Assembly: GCA_964439595.1 (NCBI GenBank)
Contig: CAYTOK010000001.1
Coordinates: forward strand, 1 to 64,000
Reading direction: 5' to 3'
Origin: CAIJXB01 sp964439595
GTDB lineage: Bacteria; Chlamydiota; Chlamydiia; Chlamydiales; Rhabdochlamydiaceae
Length of the DNA stretch: 64,000 bases
The position numbers and the translations under genes were made by a program. This document shows, piece after piece, positions 8,927 through 17,689 of the stretch (its first letter is position 1; each line of letters begins with the position of its first letter). The notes beneath the pieces were generated by a model. That model was not told the origin of the DNA. It searched no databases and saw nothing but the letters and a program-made list of their open reading frames with translations.

Positions 8927-10252
8927 CTATAAACTCACAAATTTAACAACATCTTGGAGTGAAAGATTAGCCCAGGTTACCTGATAACCATCATAAAGCT
9001 TTAATAAATTTTGCGCCTTATGCTGCAATTCATAAAGGTTAAATTTTTTAGGGTCGATCTTCACTTCCGCAATAAATAATTTTCTCTCTAAATCATTGAT
9101 AGCAACAATATCAATTTCGTTACTATTTTTTTGTTCCCAATAAGGACCTATACGATTGTATTTTTTTGTTAAAGCAATGAGCTCAAGAAAAAAACGCTCC
9201 AATAGCCTTCCGCAGTACGTGGAATAATCTCTTTCAATAATTTCTCGAACATACCCAAAATTTTTCAGTTCGATCGCACTCCAATTGCGATAAATAAATC
9301 GAAACCAAAACTGTAAAAAAGGATCCTTGATAGCAAATTTAATACGCAAAGAGGTGGGTTTTGCATTTAAGGGCACCACACGATAAATAATACCGTATGT
9401 TTTTTCTAATCGATCCATATACCCTCCTACGCCAAACCCTAAAATAGATTCAATTTCTGAGCGAGATGTTCTTCCTGCAGATAGCAATTCTAAAACGGAA
9501 AAATAAATACCAGACTCCTTACCAAATTCCAAGGTCAAAAGATGCCTACCCTCCTCTAGAAACGGTGAAAACTCTGCCAACATAAAGTCTAGTATTCCTT
9601 GAAGGTTTTTTACCCTACTAGTCATTAAAAAATCCAAATACTTAGGAACTCCCCCTGTAGTCACATAAAAATCAAATAAGTTCCGGTCTCCTATAACTTG
9701 ATGATCAAGCAACACTTTTGCAATCATAGGAATAGAAAAAGGAGTCAGTTTCATAATTCGATCAGCTCTTCTAAAAAGAGGTTCTTTTTCATTTTCAAAA
9801 ATCTTATACATTAACGAGTACACAGAACCTATTGCAATAAAAAGCATCTTTGCAGTGAATTTATACTTATCCCATAAGTTTTGCATCTCTGAATACACGG
9901 AAGGGTTTATTGTAAAAAATTCCTGAAATTCATCTAAAATCACAATAATTTTTTCTTTTTTTGCATACTCAAAAAGCAAAATCAGGATATCTTTAAACCG
10001 AGTAATTTCTCCTAAAACAGGAAATGGCAGTCTTTCTCGAAGAATAGCCAAAAATTCCTGACAAAGCAAAGCTTCCGGCTTTTTTTTCGCAAAAAAATAA
10101 AAATGAGTAAATGGTTTTGCAAACTGCGTGACAAGCAAGGTTTTCCCCAAACGTCTTCTTCCTGTTACTACAACCAAATTGCTTTTGCTATCCGTCTGAT
10201 CCCAAAGCCGCTCTAACTCTAATTGCTCAGTTTCCCTATCATAAAATTTCAC
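8927..10252 (-). CDS. AAA ATPase with C-terminal DUF234 nuclease-like domain
   Basis: A 441-residue protein. It has Walker A GRRRLGKT at about 31-38, Walker B KIIVILDEFQEFF near 100, and a C-terminal PD-(D/E)xK-like segment NEIDIVAIND...LFIAEVK. This is the ATPase_2 + DUF234 architecture found in archaea and many host-associated bacteria. The role is not established; suggestions in the family range from mobile-element maintenance to toxin or defence functions. I choose GTG at 10252 because GGGGGTACA precedes it and MKFYDRE is the usual family start; the frame also runs up to a TTG at 10264. A direct repeat (TTACTGTAAT twice) lies just upstream. A dead relative occurs at 57739-58065. It interrupts the hemB-greA interval, consistent with insertion. 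Confidence 0.82.
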   Translation of the reverse strand: MKFYDRETEQLELERLWDQTDSKSNLVVVTGRRRLGKTLLVTQFAKPFTHFYFFAKKKPEALLCQEFLAILRERLPFPVLGEITRFKDILILLFEYAKKEKIIVILDEFQEFFTINPSVYSEMQNLWDKYKFTAKMLFIAIGSVYSLMYKIFENEKEPLFRRADRIMKLTPFSIPMIAKVLLDHQVIGDRNLFDFYVTTGGVPKYLDFLMTSRVKNLQGILDFMLAEFSPFLEEGRHLLTLEFGKESGIYFSVLELLSAGRTSRSEIESILGFGVGGYMDRLEKTYGIIYRVVPLNAKPTSLRIKFAIKDPFLQFWFRFIYRNWSAIELKNFGYVREIIERDYSTYCGRLLERFFLELIALTKKYNRIGPYWEQKNSNEIDIVAINDLERKLFIAEVKIDPKKFNLYELQHKAQNLLKLYDGYQVTWANLSLQDVVKFVSL

Positions 10253-10264
10253 CTGTACCCCCAA

Positions 10265-10289
10265 TTACTGTAATGCGCCTTACTGTAAT
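10265..10289. promoter_or_regulatory. 15-bp-spaced direct repeat upstream of AAA ATPase gene
   Basis: TTACTGTAAT occurs at 10265-10274 and again at 10280-10289, 15 bases apart. Each copy is itself nearly palindromic (TTAC-T-GTAA). The position, directly before the translation start, suits an autoregulatory operator. No experimental basis; inference from layout only. Confidence 0.35.
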
Positions 10290-10497
10290 ACAGAGCACAA
10301 GACTCGCCTTTCTTTGTCAAACATCGAAAAGTCAAATCACAAATGACTTGTTATCAGAACTATAAAATCAATCTAAAATACTACCCTCCCCAATTCTTCC
10401 GATGAACCAAATTTTAACATATTTAAAATCGAACTTGCATTTAGACATAACTTCATATAAAATTAATCTAAATTTAATAAACATAAAGGAGAAAATC

Positions 10498-10860
10498 ATG
10501 AACAATATAACTTTTTGTACCAGCAACCTTATTTGCGGTGCCGCATTAGGGGCATGTACAATAGGAACCGTGCCAGGAGCTGTATTGGGTGGGGTTGGCT
10601 TTTTAGCTGGCAAGGTAATCATCCTAACAGGACTTCCAAAGGCTATTCAAAACTCTCTAAGAAGCTATAATACTGACGCAATCATAATCGCCTCCGCGGT
10701 AGCACAAGTCGCCGCTGGCAGCTTTTTAGTAGCTTCTATAATCGCTGCTACAGGACTCTTAACAACTTCAATACCTATTACAGCAGGCTTTTTAGGCGCA
10801 ACCTTTATAAGTGCAGCGTTTTTTGATCTTCTCATCTTTAAAGAGTTGCTGCAAAAGTGA
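10498..10860 (+). CDS. small hydrophobic protein, tandem copy 1 (120 aa)
   Basis: Starts at the ATG at 10498 behind AAGGAG; the frame extends upstream but without a ribosome site. The protein begins MNNITFCTSNLICGAALGAC. It contains a Gly/Ala-rich hydrophobic stretch (about 10-42), a polar linker (TGLPKAIQNSLRSYNTDA) and a long second hydrophobic stretch (about 60-112). There is no cleavable signal peptide. Two hydrophobic lobes separated by a short loop recall chlamydial inclusion-membrane (Inc) proteins, but Gly-rich membrane peptides such as holins look similar. It is about 80 percent identical by eye to copy 2. Convergent with a copied tail of the YjbH-like gene. Function unknown. Confidence 0.75.
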   Translation: MNNITFCTSNLICGAALGACTIGTVPGAVLGGVGFLAGKVIILTGLPKAIQNSLRSYNTDAIIIASAVAQVAAGSFLVASIIAATGLLTTSIPITAGFLGATFISAAFFDLLIFKELLQK

Positions 10861-10873
10861 TGATTAAAAAATT

Positions 10874-11091
10874 TTAAGGAAAAAACCGCTCTTCACTTAG
10901 TATTGAATATAGCTTTTTACCCGTGTCTGCTTGAGCAGCTTGATCTCTTAGCCAAGCAGACATCGCATATCCCACATAATTACGGCTGCTTTGCTTCATA
11001 AACATATCAAGAAGGATGAGAAAAGCAAATCCCTTACCGTAATAGCAGTGTCCATTAAGCTCTTCATTAACATTAGTAAGTGAGTACCAAA
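10874..11091 (-). pseudogene. duplicated C-terminal fragment of YjbH-like gene (copy 1)
   Basis: A block of 218 bp matches the last ~72 codons and stop of the intact YjbH-like gene at 12455-12672, with a few substitutions. It ends abruptly at GAGTACCAAA, where the intact gene continues with other sequence. No start or signal peptide is attached, so it is a non-functional by-product of the tandem duplication. A plus-strand open frame through this block is a shadow. Confidence 0.88.
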
Positions 11092-11291
11092 TTTAGCTAA
11101 GAAATATTTCTAACATATCTATACAGCTTCTCCCGCTGCATTTCCTCAAAGCACTGCAGCATAATTTTCTTTACTAAAGAAAAGAGGCCGCTATTTGCTA
11201 TTATCTTTTTGAAAATTTAAAATTAATCTTGATTTTAAACGTAAATTTACGTAAAATTAATACAGTTTTTATAAATATAAAGAGGAAAATC

Positions 11292-11660
11292 ATGAACAGT
11301 ATAATTCCTTGTACCAGCAACCTTATTTGCGGTGCCGCATTAGGGGCATGTACAATAGGAACCGTGCCAGGAGCTGTATTAGGTGGAGTTGGCTTTTTAG
11401 CTGTCAAGGTAATCATCCTAACAGGATTGCCACAGTCTATTCAAAAATCTCTAAGAGGCTATAATAATAAATCAATCCTAATCGCCTCCGCGGTAGCACA
11501 AATCGCTGCTGGCTGCTTTTTAGTAGCTTCTATAAGCGCTGCTACAGGACTCTTAACAACTTCAATACCTATTACAGCAGGCTTTTTAGGAGCAACCTTC
11601 ATAAGTGCAGCGTCTTTTAATGATCTCATCTTTAGGCGTTGCTGCGGATGTAATGATTAA
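11292..11660 (+). CDS. small hydrophobic protein, tandem copy 2 (122 aa)
   Basis: ATG at 11292 with GAGGAAA upstream. The sequence starts MNSIIPCTSNLICGAALGAC and keeps the same two hydrophobic lobes as copy 1. The linker is changed (LPQSIQKSLRGYNNKS) and the C-terminus is altered (FNDLIFRRCCGCND) and Cys-rich. The near-identical DNA over the first lobe (rare substitutions) indicates recent duplication or gene conversion. Function unknown; an Inc-like membrane protein is possible. Confidence 0.75.
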   Translation: MNSIIPCTSNLICGAALGACTIGTVPGAVLGGVGFLAVKVIILTGLPQSIQKSLRGYNNKSILIASAVAQIAAGCFLVASISAATGLLTTSIPITAGFLGATFISAASFNDLIFRRCCGCND

Positions 11661-11665
11661 AAAAT

Positions 11666-11883
11666 TTAAGGAAAAAATCGCTCTTCACTTAGTATTGAAT
11701 ATAGCTTTTTACCCGTGTCTGCTTGAGCAGCTTGATCTCTTAGCCAAGCAGACATCGCATATCCCACATAATTACGGCTGCTTTGCTTCATAAACATATC
11801 AAGAGGGATGAGAAAAGCAAATCCCTTATCATGGTATTGGTGTCCATTAAGCTCTTCATTAGCATTAGTAAGTGAGTACCAAA
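11666..11883 (-). pseudogene. duplicated C-terminal fragment of YjbH-like gene (copy 2)
   Basis: A second 218-bp copy of the tail of the YjbH-like gene, with exactly the same left (stop codon) and right (GAGTACCAAA) limits as copy 1. It is slightly closer to the intact gene than copy 1, for example keeping CAAGAGGGATGAG. No start codon or upstream domain is present. Confidence 0.88.
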
Positions 11884-12083
11884 TTTAGCTAAGAAATATT
11901 TATAATATATCTATACAGCTCCTCCTGCTGCATTTCCCCAAAGCACTGTAGCATAATTTTCTTTACTAAAAGAAAGAGGCCTCTATTTGCTATTATCTTT
12001 TTGAAAAATTAAAATTAACCTTGAATTTAAACATAAATTTATGTAGAATTAATACAGTTTTAATAAATATAAAAGGGAAAATC

Positions 12084-12449
12084 ATGAACAATATAACTTC
12101 TTGTACCAGCCACCTTATTTCCGGTGCCGCATTAGGGGCCTGTACAATAGGAGCCGTGCCAGGGTCTATATTAGGTGGAATTACCTTTTTAACTATCAAG
12201 GTAATAGACCTAACAGGATTGCCACAGTCTATTCAAAAATCTCTAAACGACTATCCCAAGATAATCCAAGCAGCCTCCATGATAGCACAAGTTGTCGCTA
12301 GCTGCTTTTTAATAGCTTCTATAAGCGTTGCTACGGGACTCTCAACAACTTCAATACCTATTACGGCAGGCTTTGTAGGAGCAACCTTCCTAAGTGCAGT
12401 GTTTTTTGATGTTCTCATCTTTGAGAGTTACTGCGGATGTAATAATTAA
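12084..12449 (+). CDS. small hydrophobic protein, tandem copy 3 (121 aa)
   Basis: ATG at 12084 behind AAGGGAAA. It starts MNNITSCTSHLISGAALGAC, with the same two-lobe hydrophobic layout. It is the most diverged copy (linker LPQSIQKSLNDYPKI; ending FESYCGCNN). Copies 2 and 3 share the C-terminal CGCN motif, while copy 1 ends in LLQK. Its stop lies 5 bases from the stop of the intact, convergent YjbH-like gene. This is probably the ancestral arrangement that was then copied leftward. Function unknown. Confidence 0.75.
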   Translation: MNNITSCTSHLISGAALGACTIGAVPGSILGGITFLTIKVIDLTGLPQSIQKSLNDYPKIIQAASMIAQVVASCFLIASISVATGLSTTSIPITAGFVGATFLSAVFFDVLIFESYCGCNN

Positions 12450-12454
12450 AAAAT

Positions 12455-14596
12455 TTAAGGAAAAAACCGCTCTTCACTTAGTATTGAATATAGCTTTTTA
12501 CCCGTGTCTGCTTGAGCAGCTTGATCTCTTAGCCAAGCAGACATCGCATATCCCACATAATTACGGCTGCTTTGCTTCATAAACATATCAAGAGGGATGA
12601 GGAAAGCAAATCCCTTATCATGGTATCGGTGTCCATTAAGCTCTTCATTAGCATTAGTAAGTGAGTACCAAAGAGCAAACCTTACCCCATTTTGGAAGTA
12701 TCTACACACCTCAAAACGAGCTCCTTTGTCCCTAGCTAAAAACTGCCCCGCGGTAATGGTAAAATCTAAAGCAAGGGGCTTAAAATCATAATGAAGATCT
12801 AGAAAAACCTGATATCCAGTAAAAGGAACGTGCCTTACTTTTGTTCCATCAAATTTTTTCACCTTATGAAAAAAACTCAGACCATCATACTGTCTTTTCC
12901 AAACTGTAGCAAACTCTAATCCTATAGCAAAAGGGGAGTTTACAGGATAATACAAAAACTCAGTAGCAGCCCCTCCGTAGGCTACTTCAAAATATCCGGT
13001 AGCAAGTCGATAAAATAGTCCTTTTCCCAAATTCCAAGATTTTTGCACAAAAGCTTGTTCCAAATGGACAGTATTGGATTGATAATATTTCATAGAATCC
13101 GAACGCACTACAATCATATGAGAAGGATTCAATCTATCTACTCCGGTCATGCCTGAAGTGTTAGAAATCACCGAATAGCTTACTTGCGTTTTGTAATATA
13201 CATCATTAAATAGATACCCTTCAGGGGCAGCAATCAGACCAACGTTATACTTAAACTTGCCGCTGGTATTTCCAAAAAAGCTAATAAGCCTAGGCCTTGC
13301 AGTAAAAAGCCAAATGGGCTTAGATCTTTGGAAAAGAAGAAGCGATTCATAAGTCGTTGGCTGAACTCCTGCTTCTTTCATAGAAGAAAGAGCTTGGAGC
13401 TCAAAAGAACCTATAATACCTAGGCGATAATTATAAAGATCTTTAACCCTAAAACGATAAGATTGACAAGATAAAGCCGTTGCCTCTATTACAACCGTCA
13501 CAGCTTCTACATCCGACGGAATTAAAGCTGCCAAAATATCCTGTATTCTCTCTTTTACCAAATTATGATCTCGATACCTGTTATTTACGACTTTCATCCA
13601 AAGTTCTTTTTTCCCTTTGTTTATTTCTAGAAAAACAGAGTATAGATCAAGCCCTTGGTCACTAAAAGCATAAGCTAATTCTTGAGCCATAACCTCTTCT
13701 GGACGGCAAATTCCAAGAGGCTCGGTATCGACGGGAGACTTATACATTTTAGGATCGTCTACCTTAGAAAAAAAACCAGAAGAAGTTCCTAGAGGGTATC
13801 TTAAAGAAGCGGCAGCGGCAATCTTTTCTCCTCTTACGCTACTTACAGAAAGCTGCAAGGAGTCAAAAACAGTAAGAGAAAGCCCCGCATTTAATCGACT
13901 TGTAACACTTCTTCCTTTTTCATGCTCTCCGGGATTATTTTTATAATCATTGGCATCATACTCAGCTTGTAGGGTAGTATTTTTCCAAAAGTACCTACTT
14001 TTTCGAAAAGGAGACCAAGCAGCTCCCCCAAAAAAGCCTTTAAGGCGTCCGTTACCCCATCCTAGAGTTAATTCCAAGTTCTGCTCAAGCCAAGTTTGCG
14101 TAGCTGCAATATACTGAGCGTTAAATCGTTTTGTTCCAATAAAATCTTGAGCTCCAATAGAAATAAGGGGAAGGAAAGGTAAATCCTCTGCCGGCGTTAA
14201 GATTCCTAATTTAATATTACCCATCCTCTCGGCATCATCTCCAAAACCCTCAGAGCCAAACCCTGGTTCAAGAATTCCCTTATACATAAGATAATTGACG
14301 GAAAGCTCCAGCCTAGGAAAAGGCTGCACATTTAACCCATAAATATTGTAAGGGGGAGGAATAGCAGCTCCTGTGGAAGCAAACCCTTCTTTATTCATTC
14401 GCGCAGAGGGCATATTATAATAACCACCCATCATAAAAAAATTATAAAAAACAGGAAGAGCATCATTGATTTTTTTATCTACTTGATAAACTACTTCTAA
14501 GTCTTGAAACAAAGAAGATGACTCCATTTCTTGAGAAGAAAAAGCAAAGGGGATTCCTGCAATAAAAATAAAAAATACACCTAAATTGCATTTCAT
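12455..14596 (-). CDS. YjbH-domain outer-membrane protein
   Basis: A predicted secreted beta-barrel of the YjbH family (linked to exopolysaccharide or capsule export in Gram-negatives). The chosen ATG at 14596 gives MKCNLGVFFIFIAGIPFAFSS, a clear Sec signal peptide. The frame continues upstream only to a TTG at 14668. Diagnostic segments are DAERMGNIKLGILTPAED, LPLISIGAQDFIGTKRFNAQY and LELTLGWGNGRLKGFFGG, all typical of the YjbH domain. About 713 residues is a normal family length. Alternating hydrophobic strands continue to the C-terminus. Its 3' 218 bp have been copied twice to the left together with a small gene. The native function in this organism is unknown; surface glycan export is inference. 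Confidence 0.83.
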   Translation of the reverse strand: MKCNLGVFFIFIAGIPFAFSSQEMESSSLFQDLEVVYQVDKKINDALPVFYNFFMMGGYYNMPSARMNKEGFASTGAAIPPPYNIYGLNVQPFPRLELSVNYLMYKGILEPGFGSEGFGDDAERMGNIKLGILTPAEDLPFLPLISIGAQDFIGTKRFNAQYIAATQTWLEQNLELTLGWGNGRLKGFFGGAAWSPFRKSRYFWKNTTLQAEYDANDYKNNPGEHEKGRSVTSRLNAGLSLTVFDSLQLSVSSVRGEKIAAAASLRYPLGTSSGFFSKVDDPKMYKSPVDTEPLGICRPEEVMAQELAYAFSDQGLDLYSVFLEINKGKKELWMKVVNNRYRDHNLVKERIQDILAALIPSDVEAVTVVIEATALSCQSYRFRVKDLYNYRLGIIGSFELQALSSMKEAGVQPTTYESLLLFQRSKPIWLFTARPRLISFFGNTSGKFKYNVGLIAAPEGYLFNDVYYKTQVSYSVISNTSGMTGVDRLNPSHMIVVRSDSMKYYQSNTVHLEQAFVQKSWNLGKGLFYRLATGYFEVAYGGAATEFLYYPVNSPFAIGLEFATVWKRQYDGLSFFHKVKKFDGTKVRHVPFTGYQVFLDLHYDFKPLALDFTITAGQFLARDKGARFEVCRYFQNGVRFALWYSLTNANEELNGHRYHDKGFAFLIPLDMFMKQSSRNYVGYAMSAWLRDQAAQADTGKKLYSILSEERFFP

Positions 14597-14781
14597 GATT
14601 TTTTTACTTTCTCCCGCTATATAGGACTGTCCACCCGGCAAACTAAAGACCTTTGCTATTTTTTTCAAGAAAGATCAGAGTTTCTTAACTACCCTTTAAG
14701 GTTTTAATTGAAGATAATTGAATTAGAGCATATACTCCTAGAGAAAAGAGAGAAAAAACATCAAAGTTGACAAGCTTATAA

Positions 14782-14809
14782 AAAAGCCTATCCACAGGGC
14801 TTTTCCACA
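14782..14809. promoter_or_regulatory. pair of DnaA-box-like 9-mers upstream of greA
   Basis: CTATCCACA (14788-14796) and TTTTCCACA (14801-14809) each match the DnaA box TTATCCACA at 8 of 9 positions, 13 bases apart. The first sits in the loop of a 7-bp hairpin (AAAAGCC / GGCTTTT). The site may regulate greA or titrate DnaA. It lacks the strand-composition change seen near 33 kb, so I do not take it as the main origin. Confidence 0.4.
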
Positions 14810-14848
14810 GCTTGCTCATCTTCAACCTAGAGGGAGAACTAAATCTAC

Positions 14849-17023
14849 ATGAGCTATCTTAAGGACTTTCAAAAATGCATTACAACTCACAATTATCCTT
14901 CTTTTCTAAAAATTTGGGAAGAATATTGCCTAGGAGATGAATTAGATTTTGAAGAATTTTCCGCTATACTTAAAAACGTTAAAAATGCTTCTTTCTACAA
15001 TCTTTTCCTCAAAGATTTAGAATTAGTCTATCCTCTCATTGAAACTCTAAAAGAAAAAGATAAAACACAATACCATGAAATTTTTAAACTTATTGTAGAC
15101 ATGCAACCGTCTCAAAACCTCGAAATGGGACAAAAAGTTTTTGATTACCTGCAAAACCTCTATGGAACAGAAAATAACTTTTTAGAGAAAATTCGACTCA
15201 TTGGATTAAGAAACAAAGAAAAATTTCAAGGAGCAATTAGCAAATACGAGCTCCTCTCTCATATCAATAAAGGTAATTTTGTTTTTCACTCCGCTGGCTG
15301 GGGTGTAGGAATTATTACTGACTTCTCTCTTGTAAGAGAGCAGATAACCCTAGAATTTGATTACGTCGGAGGAAAGAAAGACCTTTCCTTTGAAACAGCT
15401 TTTAAAACATTAACTCCTATCTCTAAAGAACATTTTTTAGCTCAAAGATTTGGCAATCCTGATGCCCTTGAAAAGAAAGCCAAAGAATCCCCTGTCGAAG
15501 TTGTTCGCATGCTTCTAAAAGATCTAGGACCTAAAACAGCAGCAGAAATCAAAGATGAACTTTGTGACCTTGTTATTCCTTCTAAAGAATGGGTTAAATG
15601 GTGGCAAAATGCGAGAGCTAAAATTAAAAAAGACACGTTCATTGAGACTCCAGGAGACCTGCGCGGCTGCTTTAAGATCCGAACAACTGCCCTAACTCAC
15701 GAAAGTAAGCTAACTGACGAGTTAGACAATATTTCAGACACAAAAACGCTCATCCAAAAAATCTATAGCTTCATAAAAAATTTCCCGGAAACATTAAAAG
15801 ACGAGAAAACAAAAAAAACATTACACGATAAACTTAATGAAATGCTCTCTCTTCCTGAAATTTCAAAAGCACAAAAAATACAGATCTATTTCTTCCAGCA
15901 AGAATTGCTAGGAGAAAAAAAAATGGAGCAATTAGATACTCTTATTTCTGAACTAAACTCCTATAATTCCATTTTTACTATCATCAAAGAAATTGATATC
16001 CTTGCTTTCAAAAAGAAGATCCTTGTAGGAGCGCGTCGTTTACTCCAAAACTGGAGCTCCCTCTTTATAGATATGCTACTTACCCTAGATCAATCCACAT
16101 TAAGAGACTACGTTCTCTCTGAGCTTTTAGGGAATAAAGAAGAAGAAAGCGTAATTAAAAAGCTAGAAGAGTTGCGCATGAACCCTACAAAACACCCAGA
16201 AACTTTTGTATGGTATTTCCAAAAAATCATGGGACCTAAGTCTGTACCTTTTTCTGATAAACAAGGAAGAATCCATTTTTTTGAAGCCTTCTTGATTTTA
16301 CTCGGTTATTTAGATTCTATTCCGGAGCAAAGAGACCTCACAAGAAAAATGCACTCTATCCTTTCTGAAGGGCGCTATGCTATCGTAAGACAAATCATGC
16401 AAGAAGCCACTGTACAAGAAGTAAAAGAATTCCTCCTTTTAGCAACTAAGTGCCGATTACTTGATGACCATGAAATAAAAATACTACATTCTTTAGCAGA
16501 AGTAGCTCACCCCTCTTTGGCCAATTCTAAGAAAAAATCCAAACAAGCGGATTTAGAGCAGGAGATCATCCTATGGACAACCGAGGAAGGATACCTTAAG
16601 CTTAAACAAAGAATTGAGCACATTGCTACTGTAGAAACAGTAGAAAATGCTAAAGAAATTGAGACAGCAAGAGGTCACGGAGACTTAAGAGAAAATGCTG
16701 AATTTAAAGCCGCTTTAGAAAGAAGAGATCGCCTTCAATCTGAAGTTAAATTACTTTCAGACCAAATAAGCCAAGCAAGAGTGCTTACAGCACAAGACAT
16801 CTCTACTTCTCAAGTAGGCATTGGCTGTGTGATCACTTGTAAAAATGCTCAAGGCAAGGACGTAACCTTTACGCTTCTAGGTCCTTGGGATGCAAATCCA
16901 GATAAAAACATCCTTTCTTTTCAATCTAAGCTAGCCAAAACAATGCAGGGGAAAAGAGTCGGAGAAGTTTTTGAGATGCAGGGAGAAAATCTCACTATTT
17001 TAAGCATTGCAAGTTATCTCTAA
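14849..17023 (+). CDS. greA: transcription elongation factor GreA, chlamydial long form
   Basis: Rescues backtracked RNA polymerase by stimulating transcript cleavage. The C-terminal ~160 residues are a standard GreA: a coiled-coil with the acidic-tip motif ARGHGDLRENAEFKAA, then the FKBP-like C domain (IGCVITCKNAQGKD ... LGPWDANPD). The first ~560 residues are the extra chlamydial extension (724 in all versus ~160 in E. coli). The extension includes GNFVFHSAGWGVGIITDF near 145, which resembles the Tudor/CarD-like RNA-polymerase-interacting folds (inference). GGGAG lies upstream of the ATG. The gene order hemB ... greA is retained as in Chlamydia, with accessory genes inserted between. Confidence 0.95.
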   Translation: MSYLKDFQKCITTHNYPSFLKIWEEYCLGDELDFEEFSAILKNVKNASFYNLFLKDLELVYPLIETLKEKDKTQYHEIFKLIVDMQPSQNLEMGQKVFDYLQNLYGTENNFLEKIRLIGLRNKEKFQGAISKYELLSHINKGNFVFHSAGWGVGIITDFSLVREQITLEFDYVGGKKDLSFETAFKTLTPISKEHFLAQRFGNPDALEKKAKESPVEVVRMLLKDLGPKTAAEIKDELCDLVIPSKEWVKWWQNARAKIKKDTFIETPGDLRGCFKIRTTALTHESKLTDELDNISDTKTLIQKIYSFIKNFPETLKDEKTKKTLHDKLNEMLSLPEISKAQKIQIYFFQQELLGEKKMEQLDTLISELNSYNSIFTIIKEIDILAFKKKILVGARRLLQNWSSLFIDMLLTLDQSTLRDYVLSELLGNKEEESVIKKLEELRMNPTKHPETFVWYFQKIMGPKSVPFSDKQGRIHFFEAFLILLGYLDSIPEQRDLTRKMHSILSEGRYAIVRQIMQEATVQEVKEFLLLATKCRLLDDHEIKILHSLAEVAHPSLANSKKKSKQADLEQEIILWTTEEGYLKLKQRIEHIATVETVENAKEIETARGHGDLRENAEFKAALERRDRLQSEVKLLSDQISQARVLTAQDISTSQVGIGCVITCKNAQGKDVTFTLLGPWDANPDKNILSFQSKLAKTMQGKRVGEVFEMQGENLTILSIASYL

Positions 17024-17031
17024 AAAATATT

Positions 17032-17062
17032 ACTCTTGCTGTTTTCTAAGAACAGCAAGAGT
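17032..17062. terminator. 12-bp hairpin after greA
   Basis: ACTCTTGCTGTT (17032-17043) pairs perfectly with 17051-17062 around a 7-nt loop. There is little T-tract on the plus strand. It may end greA transcription imperfectly, process the mRNA, or attenuate rdgB, which starts 18 bases further on. Confidence 0.55.
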
Positions 17063-17080
17063 TAACCCCAGGTTCACTTC

Positions 17081-17689
17081 ATGGAACTCCTTATAGCAAG
17101 CACCAACATTCATAAGATAAGGGAATTTCGCTTTTTACTTAAAAATACAGGGTTTGATGTTCTCTCTTTACATGATTTTCCTAGTTATATCCCTCCTGAA
17201 GAAACAGAAAACACCTTTGAAGGCAATGCCTCTTTGAAAGCTAAGCTAGCAGCCCTAACCTTAAAAAAATGGGTCCTAGCAGATGATTCTGGCCTTATAG
17301 TTCCAGCACTTGGCGGAGCACCCGGGGTACATTCTTCTAAATACGCCGGAGAAAAAGCGACAGATAGAGAAAACTGCGTAAAACTACTAACTTCCATGAA
17401 GCTATTACAAGAACAGGATCGATCCGCCTACTTTGAATGTGCCATAGTAATCTCTTCCCCCGAAGGAAAGTTAAAATACTTTCAAGGACTTTGTGAGGGT
17501 TCTATCTTGGAAGAAACAAAAGGGCGCAGCGGGTTTAGCTACGATTCTATTTTTAGAAAACACGACTACAATAAAACCTTTGCAGAGCTAACAGAAGACA
17601 TCAAATCTCGTATTTCTCACCGTAGAAAGGCTTTTGATAAAGCCTTACTTTACCTAGAATCCATCAAAGAACATGCACTATTGGATTGA
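17081..17689 (+). CDS. rdgB: XTP/dITP pyrophosphatase (non-canonical purine NTPase)
   Basis: Hydrolyses deaminated purine nucleotides (dITP, XTP) to monophosphates so that they are not incorporated. The 202 residues fit the HAM1/RdgB family. It starts ELLIASTNIHKIREFR (the SxNxxKxxE/R nucleotide loop) and carries EETENTFEGNASLKAK, LADDSGLIVPALGGAPGVHSSKYAG, and the C-terminal SHRRKAFDK motif. The ATG overlaps nothing upstream; its end overlaps the NYN gene by 17 bases, suggesting co-translation. Confidence 0.95.
   Translation: MELLIASTNIHKIREFRFLLKNTGFDVLSLHDFPSYIPPEETENTFEGNASLKAKLAALTLKKWVLADDSGLIVPALGGAPGVHSSKYAGEKATDRENCVKLLTSMKLLQEQDRSAYFECAIVISSPEGKLKYFQGLCEGSILEETKGRSGFSYDSIFRKHDYNKTFAELTEDIKSRISHRRKAFDKALLYLESIKEHALLD

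Larger units (their letters stand above)
10498..12672. repeat. three tandem copies of a ~792-bp unit (small gene + YjbH-gene tail)
   Basis: Start codons of the three small genes lie at 10498, 11292 and 12084, spaced 794 and 792 bases. Each gene is followed by a 218-bp block matching the 3' end of the YjbH-like gene (10874-11091, 11666-11883, and the intact gene's 12455-12672). Both partial blocks stop at the same breakpoint, after GAGTACCAAA. Spacers 11092-11291 and 11884-12083 also align to each other. Upstream of copy 1 the similarity fades. This is direct evidence of tandem duplication of a fixed unit whose right edge lies inside the YjbH-like gene. Confidence 0.93.

Noticed and set aside
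10402..10497. N-terminal extensions of the three small hydrophobic proteins
   Set aside because: Each copy has a purine-rich ribosome site directly before the internal ATG, and the extensions do not align between copies as protein.
11605..11793. Plus-strand 62-aa frames inside the YjbH-tail copies (also near 12394-12582)
   Set aside because: They are antisense shadows of the duplicated YjbH C-terminus and are open only because that strand is conserved.
14597..14668. TTG-initiated extension of the YjbH-like protein
   Set aside because: It would place 24 residues before a clear signal peptide; the ATG at 14596 is the better start.
14782..14809. Main replication origin upstream of greA
   Set aside because: DnaA-like boxes are good, but plus-strand composition does not switch here; the change is near 33 kb.
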